Shown piece by piece: positions 30,470 to 42,763 of a stretch of DNA of 64,000 bases (position 1 is the stretch's first letter; the number at the start of each line of letters is the position of its first letter). The position numbers were made by a program, and so were the translations under genes. The stretch spans positions 3,560,589 through 3,624,588 of the forward strand of contig CM119265.1 of NCBI GenBank assembly GCA_051294375.1, given 5' to 3'. A model generated the notes under the pieces. That model was given only the letters and a program-made list of their open reading frames with translations. It did not search any database and was not told the origin of the DNA. This DNA is from Paraspadella gotoi. Taxonomy: Eukaryota; Chaetognatha.

Positions 30470-30840
30470 CGCAGGGGGGAGAGGAGGAGAGGAGAAAAGG
30501 AGGAGACGAAGGGAGAAAAAGGAGGGAGGAAGAAAGGAGGAGACGAGGAGAAAAGAAGGGAGGAAGGAAGGAGGAGACGAAGGGGAAAGAAGAAGGGAGG
30601 GAGAAAAGGAGGAGACGGAGGGAGAAAGGAGGAAGGGAGGAGGAAGAAAAGGAGGAGACGGAGGAGAAAAGGAGGAAGGGAGGGAAGAAGGAAAGGAGGA
30701 GACGGAGGGAGAAAAAGAGGAGCGAGGGAGGAAGAAAAGGAGGAGACGGAGGGAGAAAGGGAGGGAGGAAGGGAAGAAGGAAAAGAGAAGACGGAGGAGA
30801 AAAGGAGGAGGAGGAAGAAAGAAAAGGAAGGAAAGGCAAT
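30470..30840. repeat. Purine-only minisatellite (GGAGGAGACGGAGGGAGAAA type)
   Basis: A nearly pyrimidine-free tract is built of variants of AAAGGAGGAGACGGAGGGAG. All plus-strand frames are open and basic, as expected of such a tract. It is strongly strand-asymmetric and could form triplex DNA. Confidence 0.8.
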
Positions 30841-30844
30841 AGTT

Positions 30845-31044
30845 TTCTTCTTGTTTTAATAATTTAGTAAATTCTTAAAAACAAATTTAACGTTTACCCA
30901 ATTGAAAACCAAACATTGAATATTGGGTATTATTTTTGTTTAGAAAATTTAAACAAAAAACGAGCGATAAATATTTGAAAGAACGAAAGTCATTACTGCT
31001 AATAAGTTAAAGATCTCGCTCTTAATTTAAAGGTAATGGTATTC

Positions 31045-31089
<45 letters not shown>

Positions 31090-31092
31090 TCT

Positions 31093-31131
<39 letters not shown>

Positions 31132-33480
31132 TTAAAAATTCCAGTTTCGACAAACGAAAAAATGATCAATCATTCGTCAAGAAAAAAGTTCGTTTTCATT
31201 TTAGCTTAGGCCTGCTGTCTACGATCCTCGCCATTAAAGAAAAAAGCTACTTTTTCCAGTGGATTGTTTCATTTAGACTTTTAACAAAATTAATTTAATT
31301 TTGGCAACTCATAATATAAATTAGGCCGATATACGGATTGGTTAAAACCATCGTCCAGCTATTTCTAATCAATATAAGAGTAACATTTTTGCAACTTTAG
31401 GAAAATAAATCGATGTCCATATTTTGTCCATTGTTCAGGCTTTCGTTTTTCAAATATTTGAATGCCATAAGGAGATACGAGAAGAATTTTTTATTTTGGA
31501 ATTTCCTGTTTCTTCCTTATCGTTTCTTCACCCTTGAGTAAAGAATATTTTCCTAATATCCATTCATAGTTCACTTATGAATTAATTTTTAAAGTTTGAC
31601 AATCAAAAAGTTGGCATTTTTAGTTTTTAATTTATAATTTTATTGAAGATCAGAAAAATAGTTTAAATTGGGCTTAAACCTAAACATGAAAATATAGTCC
31701 TCCACAGAATAGAGCTTTTAACACCGTAACAAAATTATCGAAAAAAACGTCTTTTCGTTTAGGAGGTCCTACCAAATAATTTTTAAATGACAAACTTTTA
31801 ATTTGTGACTTTTGTGTGACTTGCATTTATTTATGATAAGAAAAATATTTTCAACTCTTTATTAGTTTTAAAGATGGGTCTTACTGACGTTGAGTAAAGA
31901 CAAAAAAAACGCATCCTTTTAAGCCAATGGAAAGGCGTCAGGGAGCTTGTTTGTTTCTTTCAGAATAGACATGATTTTGCGGAAACTTTTGCCGCAAAAT
32001 CTGTCCGATTTTACTAATTTGCTAGGCAACCAAAATTGAGAAAAATCATGCGCTATCGTTCATTTTCTTTCTTTATAATGCAATATAAAGATTTCTTTGA
32101 TATGGGCTCAATTGTAAACGTTGTGTAGAGGAAGAGGTAAAGAGAACAACAAGAAAAGAGAATAAGAAGAAAATGAAAGAGGGGGCCAAATAGGCAAAAA
32201 AAAATAGGCAAATGGGGGATAAAATAGTGAGACAAATAAAAGGAAGGACAATGATGGAAAATTGGAAGATAAGGGGGAAAATAGAGAAAGAGAGAAGGAG
32301 ATTGATAAAAAGGTTAAGGAAAGGCTGCATGAGTTGGCAGATAAAGGTAGGGGCAAGCGAAAAATGTGTAAGTTGGCAGAGTGAGAAGTAAGGAGGAGAG
32401 GAAGAAAAATATAAATGATAAGAATGAGAAGAAAAAGAAGTGAAGAAAATAGAATCAGGGAAAGCGTTGTAAGAAAAAATAAATTTATTGTATGATTTAA
32501 TTGGCGTCCTTACCTAGAAAACTTTTAGTGTAAGTACAAGACGTGAAGATTCTTATGAGGGAATTCGAATCTTTAAAATATCTTTACCATAAAAATTGAA
32601 CATACCTTATATCTACAATTACGCATTAATGAGATTAAGATTAAACAATCATTGAAGAAACCATGTCTTGACCGTATTTTTATCAACTAGAAATTTACCA
32701 GGGAAGTTCTAAAGTGATAAGAAGGAGATAACTTGAGACTCACCTAGTTTTTTAAATGAAGTAAGCTTCATACTAACTAATGAGAATCAAGAAAGATGGT
32801 AGTTATTGAATGTTCAGATTTCGTGTTGTCTAAAGACATCGATCGTAACGTGAGCCTTAGTTATTTTTGTTTACTTCGTTTTTGTCGTCGTCGTTTTTGC
32901 ACATAATTAGCGTCCCTTTTTTACAATAATCAATGTTGAATTATCAAAGTCTCTACATTCTGTTCACCCAGAACCTATCATAAGCAAAGATATTGATGTA
33001 CGGACATCTAGACGGATATGACATTGAACCGGGACAGATATAAACGTACCGAGGCCGACGTACGGACTGGTTCCCTCGAGAAGGACGCGCGTCAAAAACT
33101 GGTTTGACGTTTGACGTCAAAGATTCGTGCGATCGAAGTTAATAAGTTTTAAACATTTTAAGCGATCGACTCTAATTACTGTCGATCATCAAAAAGATGC
33201 TCAAAAAATATAAAGAATCAAATCCGTTTTTTTAATACTTTAAGTTATAATTAACGTTAGTAATATTTTTTAATGGCTAAATAAAAAAATTAAACACTAT
33301 GCCATTTAAAAATTCTAAATTTTAAAGGATGATAAACTATCATTTTTCTCTAAATATGATAAAGAATAAAGCTTAAAAAGATAACTACGTATGGATATCT
33401 TTTGAGAAAATTATCGATCATGAAAATTAAAATTAAAAATCTAGTTAAACATAATTAAAGTTTATTGTAAAGATTTTCAT
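30845..33480. other. AT-rich intergenic region
   Basis: Contains a (CT)n tract (31047-31128) and a weak purine tract (32130-32450). Otherwise AT-rich unique sequence without supported exons. The promoter of the EF-hand gene should lie near the right edge; no convincing motif was found. Confidence 0.6.
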
Positions 33481-33569
33481 CGAGCGCCAAACATAACAAG
33501 GGAACTAAAACTCTGGAGCATTAAATTCGCACCGGACGAAATTCTTCGGAAAAAAAATCCGGGACAAAG

Positions 33570-36048
33570 ATGAGCGCCGAAACTCGACCGGAAATCGTCC
33601 AAAACGGCGCCGTTGACGCCGAAGACGCCGCGGAACGCATTATGTTTAAAATGACGCCGCTTTCGATGAAAGCTGACGAAGCTCTCGATCAACTTCAAAG
33701 ACACAACGATTCACAAATCTTTCACAATCTCGACACCTCTGTTAACCCTATCGCTCCATCCATTGTTGACGAAAACGTCAACTCCGCTGCCCCAAAGGCA
33801 CCACCAACTCTTAACGGACCATCGGACGCCTCCGCTTTCGAAGATGTCTCCACGATCCCGAATGGCTCGTCCACGTTAGCCACATCCCTTGAAATCGACT
33901 CTTCGACTATCAGCGCCGAGGCGCCAGTTAGCGGCGACAACATTCCCGACATTACTGCGAATCCAAACACGAACTCCTCTTCTACGGTCGTCGATCACTC
34001 CGCCGCTCCTGCTGCTACTTCTGCAGCCAAATCTGTTCCCTCTCTCGATATCACTCCTTCCGCTGTCCCTTCCATTATCTCCGATGCCGTCTCAACCAAC
34101 GCCATCTCCCCGGAAGAGATGGCGCGTCTTCGATCGACGTTCGCTTCCTTCGATCTGCGCGGAGACGGATTCATTACAGTCGAAGAACTTAAAGTGACGC
34201 TGGAGAGACTCGGCGTGAATGTGGAGGCGGCCGAGGTGAGATCACGGAGATGTCAACGTGAATTGTGAAATTTCAAATGGGTTGTGATTATATTGAAGGT
34301 ACGTATAATTTTGATTGACATTTGCATTTACGTAACGACCGCTCCCAAGGTAAAGGTAACTCAAGATAACAGAAAATACGGAGGCGAGGCAAGCCATGAG
34401 AATATTGTGAATAATCACAACACAAGGCTTTGAGAGAATTTTAGATCCATCCTTAGACCTTACTTTGAATCTCACAGGTGAAACTGATGATCGACAGCGG
34501 AGACAAAAAACGAAATGGAAAAATCGATTTCGAAGAATTTTTGGCTTTGATGGAATCGACGAGGAAGGAGAATAAAGGGGAGGAAGAGGAAGAGAGGGAG
34601 GACGAGATGAGAGCGATATTTAAGGTGAGACGGAAGGCGCCCCATTTCAGCAAAAGTTTAGAATTAAGCTTGTTTTTTAGTATAAAGATTTGATTAAAGT
34701 AAAAAAATATGTTAAGCATTAGGTTAAGGATAATGTTAGAGTTTTTGTTAGAAATTAATATTAGTAATATTAATATTAATATAAGGTTTTAGGTTAGGAA
34801 ATAATGTAAGGGATTAAGATTAGAGATTATGATAAATGATTAAGGATTTGCCTTAGGGATTAGGTTAGGGTTAACGATTAATCTTTAAGATTGTTTTAAG
34901 CATTATAAAATAAGATAAAAGTTAGTTTTTAAAGTTTAAATTTATTAAATTGCCAAATTTGCACTGAAAAAAGTTCAAAAATAAGAATCGAAACATGTCT
35001 GAAATATAAATCATCATTTTTATATAAAATAAAAATTATGTTTCTTTCAAACACAACGAAAGAGAAGATATATCAAAAAGTTTAAATTAAATTCAATTAT
35101 AAGGAACAGTCTTATTATGTTTTATGGTTGTTTAACATTATTATATTTTATGGTTGTTTAGATTTGTTTAGCGTTGTGGTCCCTCTCTCATTTACAGTAA
35201 AAAGTCTTCATCAGCAAGTGACTCTAAAACTGTAAGAGTTGAAACATGTCCAACTTATCTGTCACAAAATTTGTTGAACACAATTTAAATAAACTGTTTT
35301 CCTAAATCCTAAAACAATGAAATTGAAAGTCAATATATAATAAAATTTAATTTAATTTAATTTTTACATTTTTAAGCTTTTGTTTTGACTTATAATATCT
35401 TTAATATTTTTATTTTATGGTTATAATTTTTCATTTTATAACATTTCATATTTTTGTTTTTGTTTCATATTTTATGTTTTTGAGTATTATTTTTAAATGT
35501 TTTATTAATGTTTTGATGTTTGATCTTTGAACATTCTTAAACGTTATTTTTTATAGTTTTTTTATAGTAACATTTATTAATGATTCCATTTTAAACGTTA
35601 GTGTCTTTTGTTTTTATTAAATTTCAATACATAGTTTAATATTTATTTGTTTTCAAGTCTTTTACACCGTTACTGTTTATGTTTATGTTAATACTGTTTT
35701 TGGTATAAAAGTTTTTTTTAAAAATGGGAAGCTCTCAGAAAATAGTGCCGAAATCTCTCACCCTCCATAACCCCTCCCCCCCACTCTCGTCGAAAGGTAT
35801 TTGACAAGGACTCGACGGGTTTCATCCACGCCAACGATCTTCGTGTCGTCATGAAGACTCTGGGCGAAGACGTCACCGACGCTGACGTCGACGCCATGAT
35901 GCGCGAGGCCGACGTCGCCGGCGACGGCGTCATCAGCTTCGAAGAGTTTCGTCAACTCTTCGGGAACAAGTTGGTGGGCGTGGCCCCGGAGGAGGAGGAG
36001 GAGGAAGAAGAAAAGGGGAGGAAGAGGAGAAAGTGGTGCTGCTGGTGA
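33570..36048 (+). CDS. Calmodulin-like protein with four EF-hands and a long N-terminal extension
   Basis: Three exons in phase 0: 33570-34235, 34478-34624 and 35797-36048, with donors GAG|GTGAGA and AAG|GTGAGA, giving 354 aa. Residues 1-183 are Ser/Thr/Ala/Pro-rich and look disordered. EF-hand loops start at D195 ([12 protein letters not shown]), D231 ([12 protein letters not shown]), D274 ([12 protein letters not shown]) and D310 ([12 protein letters not shown]). Loop position 3 is Arg, Lys, Asp and Ala, so loops 1, 2 and 4 lack one usual ligand, while loop 3 is canonical. An acidic Glu run and a basic tail ending [11 protein letters not shown] follow. Known: calmodulin-type EF pairs bind calcium and then target helices. 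A membrane-anchoring role for the basic, two-cysteine tail is inference. A possible poly(A) signal AATAAA is at 36302. Confidence 0.9.
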
Positions 36049-37072
36049 GACGTCGAGAGAGAGATTAAAAATTTTAAAATGGATTTCAATTGGAGTTATG
36101 ATGGTGAATTACGAGCATGATGTCCCAAATAACAATATATGTATTATATTTTATAACTTTGTTAAATACTAAGCTTCTTTTGTTCTGTAATTTGGCTTAG
36201 TTTGCCGTGTCTTCCAACAGATGTCAGTATTGTCTGAGGTCTTTGAGTACCAATGTTGCTTAAACCAACAAAAGACTCAGTTTTCGTCCTCTGAAGACTG
36301 AAATAAAATTAAGAAAACTGGCAGTCTGCCGAGAACCTTTCCCCTTTACTTCCTAAATTAAAAGTCCATTTAGCTATAGACTTCCTTTTCAAATAAACCA
36401 GACACGTCTTAATTCATAGCTAGAAAATTCACGATGAACAATGAAAACTATTCAAAAAGACCTAATATAAATCGAAAACGAACTTTTAACATAGTGATAG
36501 TTCCCTAGTTAAAAGTGGTTAGTTAAAAAAAGGAAAACTGTCCAATCTAAAAACGAAAAACGTTGACTCTAGTTCCGAGAAAAATTTGAAATTATGTCCG
36601 ACCCAATTTTCCGAATTCCTCTTTTTAATCATCAATATCCGGTCTCGAACCCGTAATATCCTGACGACGACAACAAGAAAAAATGAAACGTGTCGAGAAA
36701 TTTGGTCCGATTGTTTATATTTCGAAAAATAAATTATTTCGCGCGACCGAGTATGAAAACTGTCAACAAACTGCGTTCCAAATGTATTTTTTCTTCGAGA
36801 CATTCTTATGAAAACAAACGAGACATACAAACTCGATAGAACAAAAAAATTAAAGATCTTGACTCGAAATCAAAATTAAAACCCCAAAAAAATGATTTTT
36901 AGTTATAATTAAAAATCTGAGATGCGATGCGGGTTTTTTTTAATTTAAAAGGGAAAGCTAGAAAAATAAATATCTAAAACCGGAAGATCCCATTCGTGAA
37001 AAAAAAAAAACAAAACAAGAAAAACAAATTAATTTATTTTGTATAAGAACCATCATTGATTTAAAAAACACA
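36049..37072. other. Intergenic region between the EF-hand and secreted-protein genes
   Basis: 3' UTR of the EF-hand gene as far as about 36320, then AT-rich sequence with no supported exon. A short A-rich run precedes the next ATG. Confidence 0.6.
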
Positions 37073-38179
37073 ATGTCATTTCGTTGTTTTTCGTATTCAT
37101 TCGTATTTGTCTTCTTTGTCGTCGTCGTCGCTTCGCCCGTCTCAGATCGAGACGTGGAATCAACTGCTCTTCCCTACACCGACGGACCAATCCAAGTCAC
37201 TCTCCACTCAGATTCTGACCCGGACGACCACTCTTCCGGCCTATCCTCCGCCGCTGACGCCGCCCTCGCCGCAGCCGAAGCAGCCCTCGCCGCCCTCGAT
37301 GCAGCTATCTTCGCCATCGCCGGCGTCGAAGAGAAAAAGACCTTGGATCGCCGAAAGTCGTCGTCGGGGGATTCGGTGGTCCCGCTTGTGACGGACGAGT
37401 TGATAGAATCGGAAAAGCCGTCGGAGTCGACCGCGACGACGTTGCTGGGGACGGTAGTCTCGGCTGAAATGGCAGCGTCGGCGAAGATGGAGGAATTGGC
37501 GTCGTCGGTGAAGATTGAGCCGGCAGTGTCGACACAGACGACAGTGTCGACACAGACAGCGGAGTCGACATCGAATCCAAAGGACGAGTGGGACTGGAGA
37601 ATCAGATGCGACAATCCGAAATCGGGCGGAAGATTTAAGAACGAGTATTAGGCAGCTTACAATTAATACAATTATCTATTAATCACTTACAATTTTATTA
37701 CGAATTTATAACCTTCCGTCAATTTTTTTAAGGTCGGAGTGTAAAACGGAATTACCGGAATACCGAAAAGTGGACGTTACTTGTCGATGCGAAAACTTTC
37801 CATGGATTTATCACCTCAGATGCCGAGATTTTGAGAATCACTTCGCCTCAAAGTCAGTGGTTGTGGAAGTATTTTGTTTAGATATTAATAATTTATCTCA
37901 ATTTATCATAGTCATTCCGGTCGCGATGTACTGTAATAATATATATTATATATATATTATAATATATATAATAATAACTTATTATTATTATTATTAGTAA
38001 TTACGAATAATTAATAATGGGAACCGAAATATCCAATGAATGGCTAAGTTGAAAATAATAAAATACTTAATTAGACTTTAATCGACTTTTATTTTTGTCG
38101 CAGAAACGCCTGTGAATTGGCGATGGTTTCCTTATACTGTTCCGAGGGGAGATGCATCATCCGAAATGAAAGCCACTAA
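37073..38179 (+). CDS. Secreted cysteine-rich protein of unknown function, three exons
   Basis: Exons 37073-37644, 37733-37852 and 38104-38179 join in matching phases (2, 2) to give 255 aa. The start encodes a signal peptide (MSFRCFSYSFVFVFFVVVVA) with likely cleavage after VVAS or nearby. Residues about 25-165 are Ala/Ser/Thr/Val-rich and low in complexity. The C-terminal 75 residues hold all eight mature-region cysteines, including CRCENFPW, LRCRDF, NACELA and YCSEGRC. The order C-x-C, then NxCEL and EGxC is loosely reminiscent of Kazal or follistatin-type modules, but the spacing does not fit well, so no family is claimed. Reading the first exon alone would give a false stop at 37649. A possible ATTAAA signal is at 38199. 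Confidence 0.75.
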
Positions 38180-39563
38180 AAACCAATACATTTTACTCAT
38201 TAAATTGATTCGTGTTTTGTCTTTGCATTTTTTAAATAACATTATTCACTTGATCACAAAAAGGCCTACGTACAGTCTTTTTTAGCTCTGGGAGCGCCAT
38301 GACTTATGACCACTTTATTTCCGACGGAACCTACGTCACTTCAAAACCTTACTTTTAGGTTAAAGGACAGTTTAAGAGACGGTAAATCACAGCTAGAACT
38401 TCGGAGAAAGTGAAAGAATTGAGGCTTGGCCGACGTAAGTCATAACTTAATTACGAAATAACATTTTATTTCATTATTCAATATTCTGCTTCTGACAGAA
38501 GCAAGTATTAGATTTAGACCTCTTCACTAGATTCTCAAATTACGCCAGCTGATTGGCCACAACTAGATTGAATAAGCTCATCCGCTCATCAACGAAAGAA
38601 CAGCGTTCATAACCTCGGAAACATTAGATCTAATCAGCAACCGAGTATGTAAACAGAACCAGCGAATCGTCCGCCGAATACGAAGAGTCCAACCAAAACC
38701 ACATAAGAAATTCTGAACAATCAGAGAGCGGTTCTTGAGCGACGGACCATTCAGCGTGGCCGAATCTGAATAACCTAAAAATCTGAGGACAAAGGTTTTT
38801 TAAAAATATATTTGCCCGAAGCTGAACAAATGAACAGAACGACAGTACTTTAATGCTTCGATATTAGATTTTTAACCTCCTTAGTTAAAAAAACGCGGTA
38901 ACTTTGTAACAAAAAAAAAAAATTAAAAAGGAATTTAAAAATAGGTCAGACCATCTAAGTCACTAAGAATTACTTAAATTATAAGATCTCTGCCGGACCG
39001 GCATTTTAAAATTATGCAGTTCTCTCCTTTGCTAAAGTAATTATTCTCTTTTCACGTGTTTCTTTGGCTACGCTCATTGTTCATCATTGACGATCATCTA
39101 CCGCTTTTCGCCATTTTGTGGTGCATTTAGAAAAAAAGACGGGGTAACCATTTCCATATAAAATCGCCAAGACTTACTTCTCTATCTGTATTGGTATTTA
39201 TGAAAATCGTCTATAATTACGTGCTTGAGAAAAATTTTTATTTAACTTTAATATTTCGAGGTGCGGCTTAATATCGATCGAATTCTGATTGGTTAATGTC
39301 ATTCCTTTTTCTTAATTCAAAATGGCTGTTGGTTTAATAGTAACTTCGTATATTTTGGAGCAATTTAATTTAACCACAAGTTTAGTAAGATCTTTTAAGA
39401 ATTTCCTCGTATTAGTAATACATATTTATTTCAGTTTTGATAATTTAATCACATTAAAGAAAATACAAAAAACAACGGTTTAATCGATAGAAATCCCCAT
39501 CCAACGAAATTTTCTCTATCTTTTCCTCGTCAGCCATTATTAAAAACACCAAAAAACTAAATT
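38180..39563. other. Intergenic region
   Basis: AT-rich unique sequence read on both strands. No exon series or repeat array was found. Confidence 0.6.
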
Positions 39564-42500
39564 ATGGGCGCTATAGACGTGACTCACTCAGACTGCCAAG
39601 TAGAAGTGGGTCAGTGGCCCCTCCACGGAACCCTGTTTGACCTTTTTTCGGTCGTAGAGAGGGAGTCGTTCCTCCCGCGCGGGTGGACGCTCGTCTCGAG
39701 TCTGGACTTCGGCGACGAGAAAGGAATCACCTTCGCCCACGTCAAACGCGAGATCGGAGGCGATAGAATGCTTTGCGACAAGACCGTCACAGTCAACCCC
39801 ATTCGAGAGGAAGGTGACGCCAGCGACGGGGAATTCTGCAGCAGCGGAGGCGGCGGCGGCGACGATGGTGTCGGAATCGGGACCGAAGTCAGCGAGATAC
39901 TTTTGCAAGTGAGTCCGTCACTTTTGCAGGTCAAAGGTCGAATTCTAATCCAGTCTCTTCTGTTAGATTTGCCAATAAATTGTCTCATTAATATTAAATC
40001 CACTTCTTTCAAGGTCGTCGCCAAAGTTTTCCCCTCCGGTCGAGGATTGCCGGCCACCAACTTTACCGTGACTCAAATCCACAGCCTCTCCGACATCGTG
40101 ACCATCCTGACGGATTCTTCCACCTACAGTGACGGCATACAGATGCAGGGCGAGCGGCCCGAGGAGGACTACAATCATTATCACTTGGGCGTGGATTCGC
40201 CGACGAAGCGGGGCGCCGGATCCGGTGGATTCGGCCTCGGCGCGACGCCGCATGTCGGCGGCACAATCTCCATCCAGAGTCATGACCTCTTCCGCGCCGA
40301 CGAGCACAACTTCTTCACCGAGGTCGTCGACTCTATTACCCTGGACGACGGCGACACCGATTCCGACGACGTCTACCCGGTCCCGAAGCGTCTCGTCAAA
40401 GGAAACGCCCGCCCCGCCGACGCCGCTTATCCGACGCCGAAGCGTCACAAAAAGAGCAACGCCGCCGACGATGACGTCGTATCCTTTAACGACGGCGCCG
40501 ACGACGTCTCCTTCGACGACGCCGGAATCGAGTGGCTAGACTCGCCGGCGATTCCGCTTCAGCGGGCGCCGAGATCGAACTTCTCATCTTATCCGAGAAG
40601 CGACGATCCGGACCGACCCTTCCAGTGCCCGACCTGTCCGTCCAAATTCAAAAGATCCAATCACTTCAAGGATCACTTGAGAGTTCACAAGGGTGAGTCG
40701 CTTCGCAGTGAATTGTATTTGAAGCAGGTTACTTAATTATTTATTATTTTAATATTAAAGTTAAAAAAAAGTCGTAAAAAGATTATTAATCCTATTAAAC
40801 GAACACCATGTCCAGACGAATGTTTCCAATGCCCGGTTTGTCCCTTTACTTGCAAACTCCAAACGCTCTTCACAAATCACATGACCAACAAACACAATGG
40901 TGAGAGTCGAGATTCTATTAGACTCCCTTTCCTGGATTTGGTCTCCTTATTCAATCTTTCTCAATCCCACTACAGGCAAAGGCCCCTTTCAGTGCACCGA
41001 GTGTCCAGAGAAGTTCGATCGCGTCCATGATCTCGCTCGACACCTTCCGCGCGACCACAAGGTCGACACCGGCTTTAAACTCTCCCATTTTGAAAGAAGT
41101 GAGTTACTGTTTAGTTTTTTTGTTCTAAACTTTTTCTTTTTTCTGACTTAATTTTGTATTAAAAATTGATAGAAAACATGTGATAATTTTTGATAATGTA
41201 CCTAATAATTATGATTTGAAACCTTTCTCCAGACGAAAGGTACACCGGAAGGCCCGGCCGTCCTCGAGGAAGCGCGTCGGTGACCAACGGTGAGCGAACC
41301 ACGCCCCCTACCGCCGCCAAGAGCAAGAACCTCGAGGACGACTTCGACTTTGGCGACGGGAGTTATGAGGTTAAGACATTCTGTCGTTTGAAATTAATTA
41401 CGTAATTTAACTAGTTTAAATTAGTGATTGTTAAGTGGCGTTTTATTATTATTTAAGGCTTAAGGAAATGTGCGTCCATAAATTGTTGACCATATTCTCA
41501 TACGTAGATTGTTCATCTTGCTCAGATACCATGTTTAATTCAATTCAAAACAAATTGTCAAAACCGATTCTTATCTTATTCTTTTCCCCAGGACATGCAA
41601 CGCCTCATGCGACTCTACGACTCCTCCAACGACGACTCCCCCTCCATGGTTCCCCGCGGCGCGCCCGTCGATCTGCAGCGCTCCGTCGGTGCCGACACGC
41701 CCTCGCCTTCGCGACGAGGGCGACCCCCGGGCGTTGGACGACCTCGCGGACGCCCGTCGCGGCACGACGACGACGCAGATGCTCCGCCGGATCCCGCGGA
41801 CGCTTGGGTGCGCCAGTACTTCATGGGTTGTCGACGATGCGGCATCGATGACCTGGGCACGGAACAACAATTTTCCCAACACTTTCTCAAAGTACACAAC
41901 GATGACAGACCTTACAAGTGTCAGGACTTTAAGAACGAAGGTTGTACATCTGCTTTTAGGATGAGAACCACTTACAAGGAGCATATTCGAGGTGAGAGCG
42001 AAACGGGGAAGGAAAAAAAAGAATTGGTTGAAAATTTTAGTCATTTTTCAAAATAAATTATACAGAATAATATTGATATAGTACTAATTTCATTGAAATT
42101 AAAATTGTATTTGCTGCGATTTCTTTGAAAAATATATTGCAACTTTTCCCTCCTTTTGACCGTTCCTCCTTTAATGCAGGCGTTCACAACCCAGAAATCA
42201 AACACTTCAAGTGCAAGTCGTGCCCAAAGCGCTACTCGACCCGCAGCGGTCTCACGCAGCACACTTTGCAACACTCTCAATTCCGCTGTCCGGTGTGCCG
42301 CATGAAGTTTCTCACGTCGCGCGCCATGACGCGTCACATGGAAGAATCGCAACATTACGGCGACGCAGGGGGAGGCGTGGCTGTCAACGGCGATTCTGTC
42401 TCAACCAAGAACGCTGCCCGAGGTGCCAGAGCGTCCAAGTCCCTTGGCGCCGCCGCCGACTCGCCGCAACGAACCCCCACCACGGAGACGTCTAATGCTG

Positions 42501-42763
42501 CAAATGAGGCGCCGGAAGGAGCGTCGCCGATTCTCGATCGCTCCGTCAACGACGTGGATATGACCTTCGCCGAGGACGTTGAAGTGGAGACGTCGGCGAC
42601 GCCGGGCGTCAAGTCGCTCGAAGACGAAATGATCTTCGGAGACGCGGCCAACGGTGGAGACGACGCCGCCGATTTCAATGGCGCCGTCGTATTTCCCGAC
42701 ATGCAGCAGCATCCGCGGCTGCAGCCGCTTCAACAGAGCGTCTTTCCCGGCGCTGCCAGTTGA
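39564..42763 (+). CDS. C2H2 zinc-finger protein A with AT-hook-like segment, seven exons
   Basis: Exons 39564-39908, 40014-40692, 40816-40899, 40976-41098, 41233-41369, 41592-41991 and 42180-42763 join in consistent phases to 783 aa. Residues 1 to about 175 form a region shared with gene B (WPLHGTLFD, LPRGWT, GITFAHV, VVAKVF, TNFTVTQIHS) that I do not recognise. A Gly/Asp-rich linker follows. Three C2H2 units follow (FQCPTC near 316, FQCPVC near 345, FQCTEC near 376). Residues about 497-513 contain RRGRPPGVGRPRGRP, an AT-hook-like segment. Then come a partial unit (CRRCG...H...H), a longer unit (YKCQDFKNEGC...H) and two standard fingers (FKCKSC, FRCPVC), with an acidic disordered tail. A nuclear DNA-binding role is inferred from the fingers. 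Confidence 0.85.

Noticed and set aside
30433-30867. Basic frames of 128-204 codons
   Set aside because: A purine-only minisatellite that is open in every plus-strand frame; no gene evidence.
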